NCBI GenBank assembly: GCA_020631315.1
Contig: JAHDHM010000021.1
Span: 1 to 18,886 of the forward strand
Origin: Acidimicrobiales bacterium
GTDB lineage: Bacteria; Actinomycetota; Acidimicrobiia; Acidimicrobiales; Poriferisodaliceae
Length of the DNA: 18,886 bases
Direction of reading: 5' to 3'
In this document: positions 7,166-12,476 of the stretch, one piece after another
Numbering within the stretch: the first letter of the stretch is position 1
Layout: every line of letters starts with the position of its first letter
Notes under the pieces: generated by a model
Seen by the model: only the letters and a program-made list of their open reading frames with translations
What the model was told of the DNA's origin: nothing
Database searches by the model: none
Program-made: the position numbers and the translations under genes

Positions 7166-9034
7166 ATGTTGCTCGACAAGATCCAGAGTCCCGCCGACCT
7201 GAGAGCTCTTGATCGCGCGCAGCTGGACGACCTCGCCGCCGAGATCCGCGACTTCATCGTCCACAAGGTCAGCCAGACCGGCGGCCACCTCGGGTCGAAC
7301 CTCGGTGCCGTCGAACTCACGCTCGCGTTGCACCGGGTCTTCGAGTCACCGCGCGACGCGTTGATCTGGGACACCGGCCATCAGGCCTACGTCCACAAGA
7401 TCGTCACCGGCCGGCGCGACGACTTCGACAGCCTCCGCCAGCGTCACGGACTCTCGGGCTACCCCAGCCGAGAAGAGTCGGACCACGACTGGGTCGAGAA
7501 CAGCCATGCGTCCACCGCACTGAGCTACGCCTTCGGCATCGCCGCCGGATTCGCCGGCCGAGGCGAAGACCATCGCGACGTCGTCGCGATCGTGGGCGAC
7601 GGCAGCCTCACGGGTGGCATGGCCTTCGAAGCCCTCAACAACCTGGGCCACCATCGACAGAACGTCACCATCGTTCTCAACGACAACGGCCGGTCGTACG
7701 CCCCGACCATCAGCCGCGTCGCCACGGCCGTGTCGAAGCTGCGGTCGAACCCGCAGTACGTCAAGGGCCGCAACCAGATCGCCGACGTACTCGAGAAGGT
7801 GCCGCTCGGTGGCGAGGTCAAGCGCGGACTCTCCGGTGCCGCTGCCGCCGTACGAGAGATGTGGGAGCCTCCGGCGTTCTTCGAGACGCTCGGCGTCCGC
7901 TACACCGGCCCCATCGACGGTCACGACATCGCCGAGCTCGAATCGGCGCTGCGTGACGCCAAGGAGTACAAGGGCCCGATCGTGGTCCACGTGATCACGA
8001 GCAAGGGTCTCGGCTACTCCCCCGCCGAGGACGACGAGGAGAAACACCTCCACGACGTCGGCCTGTTCGATCCGAAGACCGGCATCGCCCCGAGCGGCAA
8101 GAAGGCGCCCGAGTTCAAGAAGGCCTTCACCGAGGCGCTGCTCGCTGCCGCCGAGACCCATCCCGAGATCGTCGCCATCACCGCGGCGATGCCGGGCTCG
8201 ACCGGACTCCTGCCCTTCGAGGAGCGCTACCCGGATCGGTTCTTCGACGTCGGCATCGCCGAGCAGCACGCCCTCACCGCGGCGGCGGGCATGGCGATGG
8301 CGGGACAACGGCCCGTGGTCGCGCTCTACTCCACGTTCCTCGCACGAGCCTTCGACCAGTTGATGTACGACGTCGGCCTGCACGGCGCACCGATCATCTT
8401 GTGTCTCGACCGAGCCGGCCTGACCGGTCCCGACGGGGCATCGCACCACGGCGTGCTCGATCTCGCGATGTGCCTCCGAGTGCCGAACATGACGGTGTTC
8501 GCGCCGTCGTGCATCGAAGAACTCCCGGTGATGTTCGCCGAAGCCCTGACCATCGACGACGGACCCGTCGCACTCCGCTGGTCCCGTGGCGCGGCACCCA
8601 CCAGCTGCGATGGTGAGGTCGGCGCCGGCCGAGCTGCTCGACGTGTGCGCACCGGCGACGACGTCTGTCTTCTGGCGGTCGGCACACAGCTCCACGCAGC
8701 GCTCGACGCCGCCGAGACCCTGTCCGAACAGGGCGTCGAGGCAACCGTCTACGACGTGCGGACCGTCCCGCTGGACCGCCAGATGCTTCGTGACGCCAGT
8801 GCGCATGGGCTCGTCGTCACGATCGAGGACGGCGTCTGTGTCGGCGGCGTCGGTTCACTCGTCGCCTCCGAACTCGCCTCGTTGCCGGGCGTCGAACGCC
8901 CGCCGGCCACCCTCGAACTCGGCACCCCGGTCAGCTACCTGCCGCACGGCGATCCGAACGTCCTGCGTGCCGAGCTCGGCCTCGACGCTGCCGGCATCGC
9001 CGCCTCGGTCTACAAGACGCTGCAGCGCTCCTGA
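7166..9034 (+). CDS. dxs: 1-deoxy-D-xylulose-5-phosphate synthase
   Basis: A 622-residue thiamine-diphosphate enzyme that condenses pyruvate and glyceraldehyde 3-phosphate into DXP, the first and usually rate-limiting step of the MEP isoprenoid pathway (also feeding thiamine and pyridoxal synthesis in many bacteria). It begins MLLDKIQSPADLRAL, and GGGGAG stands upstream at normal SD distance from ATG 7166; the frame is open further upstream, but the extension is not Dxs-like. Visible features: TGGHLGSNLGAVELT (His41), DTGHQAYVHKIVTGR, the ThDP/Mg motif GDGSLTGG (144-151) ending in LNDN (171-174), the central FFETLGVRYTGPIDGHD, FDVGIAEQHA with the catalytic Glu, DRAGLTGPDGASHHG, and a C-terminal transketolase domain with TIEDGVCVGGVGS. 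Length and motif order are normal. It is convergent with the small membrane-protein gene downstream. Confidence 0.97.
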   Translation: MLLDKIQSPADLRALDRAQLDDLAAEIRDFIVHKVSQTGGHLGSNLGAVELTLALHRVFESPRDALIWDTGHQAYVHKIVTGRRDDFDSLRQRHGLSGYPSREESDHDWVENSHASTALSYAFGIAAGFAGRGEDHRDVVAIVGDGSLTGGMAFEALNNLGHHRQNVTIVLNDNGRSYAPTISRVATAVSKLRSNPQYVKGRNQIADVLEKVPLGGEVKRGLSGAAAAVREMWEPPAFFETLGVRYTGPIDGHDIAELESALRDAKEYKGPIVVHVITSKGLGYSPAEDDEEKHLHDVGLFDPKTGIAPSGKKAPEFKKAFTEALLAAAETHPEIVAITAAMPGSTGLLPFEERYPDRFFDVGIAEQHALTAAAGMAMAGQRPVVALYSTFLARAFDQLMYDVGLHGAPIILCLDRAGLTGPDGASHHGVLDLAMCLRVPNMTVFAPSCIEELPVMFAEALTIDDGPVALRWSRGAAPTSCDGEVGAGRAARRVRTGDDVCLLAVGTQLHAALDAAETLSEQGVEATVYDVRTVPLDRQMLRDASAHGLVVTIEDGVCVGGVGSLVASELASLPGVERPPATLELGTPVSYLPHGDPNVLRAELGLDAAGIAASVYKTLQRS

Positions 9035-9040
9035 GCCGCG

Positions 9041-9070
9041 TCGCCCACTTCGTTTGAACTGCGCGGGCGA
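9041..9070. terminator. Possible terminator hairpin between convergent genes
   Basis: TCGCCC (9041-9046) and GGGCGA (9065-9070) can pair around an 18-nt loop in the short convergent gap after dxs. There is no T-tract, and the right arm ends just before the minus-strand gene's stop. Weak support. Confidence 0.25.
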
Positions 9071-9073
9071 TCG

Positions 9074-9268
9074 TCAGTGCAGCGTGCGCAGCGCCATCAG
9101 CGACGCGACGAACACGAACAGGCCGATCGCCAACAGGCGGCGGTCACGGTCGCGCCGGCTCGCCCACACGAACGCTGCGAGCAAGGGCATGACGACCACG
9201 ACCTGGATGAGCACCGCACGGTCGGTCTCGGGCAGCAGCAGGTCCAGGACGAACTCTCGGACGTCCAC
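9074..9268 (-). CDS. Small two-helix membrane protein
   Basis: A 64-residue hypothetical protein starting at GTG 9268, 15 nt after the anti-sigma gene and on the same strand. It has two hydrophobic segments, roughly residues 18-36 (AVLIQVVVVMPLLAAFVWA) and 44-61 (LLAIGLFVFVASLMALRT), joined by a very basic loop RRDRDRR that should face the cytoplasm. The clean helix-loop-helix design and the tight spacing argue that it is real, although no SD is visible before the GTG. I do not recognise a family. Its position at the end of a sigma/anti-sigma operon allows a role in membrane or redox sensing, but this is only context. Confidence 0.65.
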   Translation of the reverse strand: MDVREFVLDLLLPETDRAVLIQVVVVMPLLAAFVWASRRDRDRRLLAIGLFVFVASLMALRTLH

Positions 9269-9283
9269 GAGATTCGGGACGGA

Positions 9284-9580
9284 TCAGGCGAGGTCGTCGA
9301 CGACGTCGGGCAGCTCACCTGACGCGAGCCGATCGGCGAACTCCTGCAGCCGCAGTCGGGCATCGGCGTCGGGTCGACCCTGACGCGAGATCGCGGCCTT
9401 CATCGCCTCGATGGCCTCGGCCTCGAGACCACAGTGGGCGCACTCGTCGAGATGATCGGCGATCCACGACGCATCGCCGTCGAACTCGCCGTCGAGGTAC
9501 ATCTGCAGCACCTCGCCGACGCGCATGCACTCCTTGGTCGGCGGCTTGTTCCCGCCGAAGAGTCGATCGAGCAGTCCCAT
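9284..9580 (-). CDS. Zinc-type anti-sigma factor, RsrA-like
   Basis: A 98-residue ZAS-family anti-sigma factor. The motif HLDECAHC places His43, Cys47 and Cys50 in the H-x3-C-x2-C pattern, and Cys18 lies 25 residues before the histidine; RsrA uses an equivalent upstream Cys, His and CxxC set to bind zinc and sense thiol oxidation. The YLDGEF segment after Cys18 is also typical. RsrA-like proteins hold a SigR-type sigma factor inactive until disulfide formation ejects zinc and releases it. The C-terminal cysteine pair found in Streptomyces RsrA is missing here, and the N-terminus carries an extra MGLLDRLFGGNKPPTKE segment. ATG at 9580 shares one base with the sigma factor stop (TGATG), so the two are translationally coupled and almost certainly cognate partners. 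Confidence 0.9.
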   Translation of the reverse strand: MGLLDRLFGGNKPPTKECMRVGEVLQMYLDGEFDGDASWIADHLDECAHCGLEAEAIEAMKAAISRQGRPDADARLRLQEFADRLASGELPDVVDDLA

Positions 9581-10140
9581 CAGTCGATCTCCTTCGTGCC
9601 GTAGCCGGCGCGTTCGAGGTGGTCGCGCATCTTCTTGCGAGCCCGATGCAGACGACTCATGACGGTGCCGACCGGCACGCCCATCTCGTCGGCCGCTTCC
9701 TGATACGACATGCCGCCGATGTCCACGAGCTCCACGGGGCGGCGGAACTTCGCCGGCAGCGAGTCGAGGGCCTGAGCGACCGTCGCGTCGAACGTGGGGT
9801 CGACCACCACCGCTTCGGGGTCGTAGTCGTCACCGGCGTCGGTGGACGCCAGCCGCTCGAGCTCGGTGTCCGGATCGTTCAGCAGCTCGGGGCGACGGCG
9901 CCGGGTGCGGTTGATCTGCGCGTTGCGCAGGATCGTCAGCAACCACGCTCGCGGGTACCGGCCGTCGAACCGGTCGACGGCCTTGTATGCCCGGATGAGG
10001 CTGTCCTGCACGAGGTCCTCGGCATCGGCCTTGTTCCGTGTGAGCGACATCGCGACGCGGTACATGACGTCGATCTCGGGGACGACGTACTTGCGAAAGG
10101 CCGCCTCACGGTCCGTCGCTGCTGCTTCCATCAGGATCAC
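9580..10140 (-). CDS. ECF sigma factor, SigR/SigH-like
   Basis: A 186-residue group-4 sigma factor that directs RNA polymerase to stress promoters. Region 2 is MYRVAMSLTRNKADAEDLVQDSLIRAYKAVDRFDGRYPRAWL, with the DAEDLVQ core-binding motif. Region 4 is ALDSLPAKFRRPVELVDIGGMSYQEAADEMGVPVGTVMSRLHRARKKM, a helix-turn-helix for the -35 element. The GTVMSRLHR ending and the partner ZAS anti-sigma match the SigR (Streptomyces) / SigH (Mycobacterium) thiol-oxidation group. Two starts are possible: GTG 10140, which would be nearly leaderless from the candidate promoter just upstream, and ATG 10131, which has AAGGA eleven bases before it (183 residues). The gene lies 48 nt downstream of nfuA. A GGGAAT/GTT promoter upstream suggests autoregulation. 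The function call is strong; the start is not settled. Confidence 0.93.
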   Translation of the reverse strand: MILMEAAATDREAAFRKYVVPEIDVMYRVAMSLTRNKADAEDLVQDSLIRAYKAVDRFDGRYPRAWLLTILRNAQINRTRRRRPELLNDPDTELERLASTDAGDDYDPEAVVVDPTFDATVAQALDSLPAKFRRPVELVDIGGMSYQEAADEMGVPVGTVMSRLHRARKKMRDHLERAGYGTKEID

Positions 10141-10148
10141 GTTCCTTG

Positions 10149-10176
10149 AACACGGTCGCAGCGCGGGGTCATTCCC
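10149..10176 (-). promoter_or_regulatory. Candidate SigR-type autoregulatory promoter
   Basis: On the minus strand GGGAAT (10176-10171) is followed after 19 nt by GTT (10151-10149), close to the SigR/SigH consensus GGAAT-N18-GTT. Transcription would start around 10142, just before the sigma gene's GTG. The spacing is one base longer than the usual value. Confidence 0.5.
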
Positions 10177-10188
10177 GCGGCGACGTGG

Positions 10189-10818
10189 CTACGCCGGAGC
10201 GTAGTAAGGGTTCTCACCCGATTCGTGGTCAGTCACGTCGACGACGCGCTGAATCGAGGGAATGTGTTCCTTGATCGTCGATTCGATGCCGGCCGTGACG
10301 GTCGCCTTCGACATCGCACAGCCCTGGCAACCGCCGCCGAGACGCACCACGACCGTGTCGCCGTCGACCTCGACCAGCTCGGCCCAGCCGCCATGTGAGG
10401 CGATGGCCGGGTTGATGCGGGCCTCGAGGAGCTGACGGATCTGGTCCGGGATCTCGCCGGTCAGCTCGAGTGGCTCGTCGCTGGCACCGCCGACCGACGG
10501 ACGGTTCGGGTTGCGCAGCACGAGACCCGACTGCTGCGGGTTGCTCGGCAGGTCGAGCTCAGCACCCTGGAGCTGTGCGGTCTGCCCTTCGGGCACCATG
10601 ATCGTGAGGCCGCCGACATCGGTCACGACATCGTCGTCCGCGGCTTCCTCGACGAGCTGGAAGGCGAGGTCGTACGTGTAGTCGACACCGCGGGCGCCGG
10701 TGATCTCGATGTGGAGACCGAGGGAGTTGCCCTCGTCCTCGCCGTCACGCAGCCCGAGGATCTTCTCCAGGGCGGCGTCGGAGACGCTGACGATGGTGTC
10801 GTCGGACAAAATGGCCAT
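10189..10818 (-). CDS. NfuA-like Fe-S cluster carrier protein
   Basis: A 209-residue two-domain protein. Residues about 9-105 resemble the A-type (IscA/HesB-like) fold seen at the N-terminus of NfuA (SDAALEKILGLRDGE, GLHIEITGARGVDYTYDLAF) but contain no cysteine, so this half probably binds client apoproteins and not iron. Residues about 122-195 form a NifU C-terminal domain with GGGCQGCAMSKATV; Cys164 and Cys167 of the CxxC motif would hold a [4Fe-4S] cluster shared between two monomers. NfuA delivers clusters to apo-enzymes and matters most under oxidative stress or iron limitation. A TAGGAT element six bases before ATG 10818, without an SD, suggests a leaderless mRNA. The gene sits between two ECF sigma factor genes on the same strand, which suggests redox-linked expression. 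The C-terminal DHESGENPYYAPA tail is common in actinobacterial homologues as far as I recall. Confidence 0.9.
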   Translation of the reverse strand: MAILSDDTIVSVSDAALEKILGLRDGEDEGNSLGLHIEITGARGVDYTYDLAFQLVEEAADDDVVTDVGGLTIMVPEGQTAQLQGAELDLPSNPQQSGLVLRNPNRPSVGGASDEPLELTGEIPDQIRQLLEARINPAIASHGGWAELVEVDGDTVVVRLGGGCQGCAMSKATVTAGIESTIKEHIPSIQRVVDVTDHESGENPYYAPA

Positions 10819-10824
10819 TCGGGG

Positions 10825-10830
10825 ATCCTA
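10825..10830 (-). promoter_or_regulatory. Candidate -10 element, leaderless nfuA transcript
   Basis: TAGGAT on the minus strand is separated by six bases from ATG 10818, so the transcript would start at or next to the start codon. No SD is present. Confidence 0.5.
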
Positions 10831-10871
10831 CCGGTGGGGTTCGGCGGGCCGACAGGCCCTGACGGGTCTGA

Positions 10872-10891
10872 TCTGAGGTGATGCCCTCAGA
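10872..10891 (-). terminator. Hairpin spanning the stop codon of the second sigma gene
   Basis: TCTGAGG (10872-10878) and CCTCAGA (10885-10891) form a seven-base-pair stem with a six-base loop, covering the stop codon. A second small hairpin (GGGCC/GGCCC, 10846-10859) follows downstream. Neither has a T-tract, so termination is only possible, not shown. Confidence 0.35.
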
Positions 10892-11594
10892 CGGGCACGG
10901 CGTCGGCCGAGGTCACCGCCGCACGGTCGAGGTGGGTGCCGGCGAGCTCGGCACGAAGGCGACGACGGCCTCGGTGCAGCCGGCTCATCACGGTGCCGGT
11001 GGGGACACCGAGCTCGGCGGCTGCGTCCTCGTAGCTGAGCGAACCGACGTCGACGAGGTCGATCACCGACCGGTAGTGCTCGGGCAGCTCGTCCATGGCC
11101 TCGACCAGGACGGCGTCGACGATCGGGTCGATGACGAGGTCCTCGACACGCTCGTCGGCGGCGAGGCGGATCTCGGCATCGAGACGATCACCCTCGGGAA
11201 GGCTGACGGTGTCCTTGTGACGGCGAGCTCGCGAGGCGGCGGCGTTGGAGGCGATGCGGTAGAGCCACGCACGGGGGTACCGACCGTCGAAACGTTCGAT
11301 GGCGCGAAAGGCGTTGGTCAGGACCTCTTGCATGAGGTCCTCTGCGTCGGCGCCGTTGCGGCTGAAGCGGCGGGTGATGCGGCGGACGAAGTCGAGCTCC
11401 GGCACGACATAGCGCTCGAAGCGCTGCTGCTGCGCGGCCTCGTCGACGCGATGGGCGGGACGACGACGGCGGCGGTCGGCACCGTCGACGACGATGATGG
11501 GTTCGATCGGCGTGGCGCCACGGGTGGTGCCGTCGCCGTTCGAGGGGTGGTGGGCGGTCTGGGGAGAGATCTGGTGCTCCATGACGTCCATCAC
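10887..11594 (-). CDS. ECF sigma factor, SigR-related, no adjacent anti-sigma gene
   Basis: A 235-residue group-4 sigma factor. The first 55 or so residues (HQISPQTAHHPSNGDGTTRG, then IIVVDGADRRRRRPAHRVDE) are a disordered, arginine-rich extension not found in the other sigma factor here. Region 2 contains RRFSRNGADAEDLMQEVLTNAFRAIERFDGRYPRAWLYRIASNAAASRARR; region 4 contains MDELPEHYRSVIDLVDVGSLSYEDAAAELGVPTGTVMSRLHRGRRRLRAEL. It shares YVVPELD-like, FDGRYPRAWL and GTVMSRLHR blocks with the sigma factor two genes downstream, so they are related paralogues. No anti-sigma gene accompanies it; control may be through its N-terminal extension or through the downstream anti-sigma factor. GTG 11594, ATG 11591 and ATG 11582 are all possible starts; none has a clear SD. 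A GTGACA / TACTTT promoter lies upstream. Confidence 0.9.
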   Translation of the reverse strand: MMDVMEHQISPQTAHHPSNGDGTTRGATPIEPIIVVDGADRRRRRPAHRVDEAAQQQRFERYVVPELDFVRRITRRFSRNGADAEDLMQEVLTNAFRAIERFDGRYPRAWLYRIASNAAASRARRHKDTVSLPEGDRLDAEIRLAADERVEDLVIDPIVDAVLVEAMDELPEHYRSVIDLVDVGSLSYEDAAAELGVPTGTVMSRLHRGRRRLRAELAGTHLDRAAVTSADAVPV

Positions 11595-11628
11595 TGTACC
11601 GGGACGGTGGGACTCACTACATGAAATT

Positions 11629-11658
11629 AAAGTAAGAACTCCGTGTAATGTTTGTCAC
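11629..11658 (-). promoter_or_regulatory. Candidate housekeeping-type promoter of the second sigma gene
   Basis: On the minus strand, GTGACA (11658-11653) and TACTTT (11634-11629) are separated by 18 nt, close to TTGACA-N17-TANNNT. It lies in the unusually AT-rich divergent gap and would give a leader of about 28 nt. Confidence 0.5.
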
Positions 11659-11674
11659 TGCTGACGTCGTGTCA
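11654..11674. promoter_or_regulatory. Alternating GTCA/TGAC half-sites in the divergent gap
   Basis: GTCA (11654-11657), TGAC (11662-11665) and GTCA (11671-11674) give two overlapping inverted repeats with spacers of four and five bases, overlapping the -35 of the minus-strand promoter. This could be the operator of the adjacent HxlR-type regulator; the half-sites are short and could be chance. Confidence 0.3.
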
Positions 11675-11686
11675 ACCAGGCACCGC

Positions 11687-11692
11687 TACTCT
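11687..11692 (+). promoter_or_regulatory. Candidate -10 element, leaderless start of the HxlR gene
   Basis: TACTCT stands eight bases before ATG 11701 with a pyrimidine-rich spacer and no SD, so the mRNA probably begins at the start codon. No strong -35 is seen. Confidence 0.45.
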
Positions 11693-11700
11693 CTTGTCTC

Positions 11701-12345
11701 ATGGCGAAGCGTTCGTACGACCAACCGACCTGCGGTCTCGCCACCGCACTCGACCTCCTCGGCGAACGCTGGACCCTGCTCATCGTGCGTGAGCTGCTCC
11801 CCGGACCGAAGCGCTACAGCGACATCGGGATGGCCCTGCCCGGCATCGGCACCAATCTCCTGGCTGACCGACTCCGGCACCTCGAGGAGCACAAGATCGT
11901 CGCCAAGCGAACGCTGCCCCCTCCTGCCGCATCCACCGTCTACGAACTCACCGACGACGGCCGCGAGCTCGAGCCGATCATCGTCTCGCTCGCCAGATGG
12001 GGACAGCGCTACCGCACCGAACCGTGCCCGAACACGCTCGATCCCGAGCGGCTCATGTTCGAGTTGTACGCCGCATTCGACGCCGAACGCGCCGCCGACA
12101 CCGACGCGGTGTTCCGGTTCACCGTCGACGTGCACGACATCTGGATCCACGTGTACCAGGGCACCGCACGCGCTGCCAGCGGTCTCAGCCGGCAACCCGA
12201 CGCCCGGATCGCCGCCGACGCCGCGACGTTCCTGGGGCTGTTGGGTGGCCACACGCCGATCGGCCAGGCCCTCGAAGCGGGCGCCGTCGTCGCCGACGGC
12301 TGCCCGAACGCCATCGCCGCGTCGTTTGAGATCTTCCACCGCTGA
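11701..12345 (+). CDS. HxlR-family winged-helix transcriptional regulator with C-terminal extension
   Basis: A 214-residue regulator. The N-terminal 100 residues are an HxlR/MarR-like winged helix: Cys11 in PTCGLATALDLLGERWTLLIVREL is the conserved HxlR cysteine, followed by GPKRYSDIGMALPGIGTNLLADRLRHLEEHKIV and the wing TVYELTDDGRELEPIIVSLARWG. HxlR proteins act as dimers that bind inverted repeats, often controlling a divergent gene, and some sense aldehydes or oxidants through the cysteine. Residues about 110-214 form an extra domain (FELYAAFDAERAADTDAVFRFTVDVHDIWIHVYQG, later GGHTPIGQALEAGAVVADG) similar to the sterol-carrier-like C-terminal extension seen in some larger HxlR proteins; a ligand-binding role is inferred. 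It is divergent from the second sigma gene, with GTCA/TGAC half-sites between them, so it may control itself and that gene. Confidence 0.9.
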   Translation: MAKRSYDQPTCGLATALDLLGERWTLLIVRELLPGPKRYSDIGMALPGIGTNLLADRLRHLEEHKIVAKRTLPPPAASTVYELTDDGRELEPIIVSLARWGQRYRTEPCPNTLDPERLMFELYAAFDAERAADTDAVFRFTVDVHDIWIHVYQGTARAASGLSRQPDARIAADAATFLGLLGGHTPIGQALEAGAVVADGCPNAIAASFEIFHR

Positions 12346-12370
12346 GCCCGCATCGCGACCGGCAGGCGGC

Positions 12371-12387
12371 CGCGCCGAATCGGCGCG
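12371..12387 (+). terminator. GC-rich hairpin after the HxlR gene
   Basis: CGCGCCG (12371-12377) and CGGCGCG (12381-12387) form a seven-base-pair stem with a three-base loop, 25 nt after the stop codon. There is no T-tract. It could end the HxlR transcript or belong to the leader that follows. Confidence 0.4.
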
Positions 12388-12396
12388 ACACGAGAT

Positions 12397-12472
12397 GGGT
12401 CCTTAACTGACCCCGGTCTCGGTCCGAAGGAAAGGGGTACCCACACGGGTGCTTTTCCGTCGAAACCGAGGC
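12397..12472 (+). promoter_or_regulatory. Structured 5' leader of the subtilase gene with a buried SD (candidate regulatory RNA)
   Basis: A first hairpin pairs GGGTC (12397-12401) with GACCC (12409-12413). Then an outer stem pairs GTCTCGGT (12416-12423) with ACCGAGGC (12465-12472). Inside, an asymmetric internal loop CCGAA / GTCGAA leads to a long hairpin: GGAAA (12429-12433) with TTTCC (12454-12458), a two-base bulge, then GGTACCC (12436-12442) with GGGTGCT (12447-12453) and an ACAC loop. The 3' arm of the outer stem contains GAGG (12468-12471), the only SD-like sequence at the right distance (five bases) from GTG 12477. Folding would therefore hide the ribosome site, as in translational riboswitches or RNA thermometers. 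It does not match any riboswitch consensus I know. The pairing was found by eye; no energy or covariation is available. Confidence 0.5.
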
Positions 12473-12476
12473 AATC

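Noticed and set aside
7346..8806. Minus-strand open frame (486 codons) opposite dxs
   Set aside because: It is antisense to a full-length, motif-complete dxs and shows no recognisable domain.
12397..12472. Subtilase leader as a c-di-AMP (ydaO), c-di-GMP or cobalamin riboswitch
   Set aside because: The conserved core sequences of those classes were not found; only the general layout of a switch is present.
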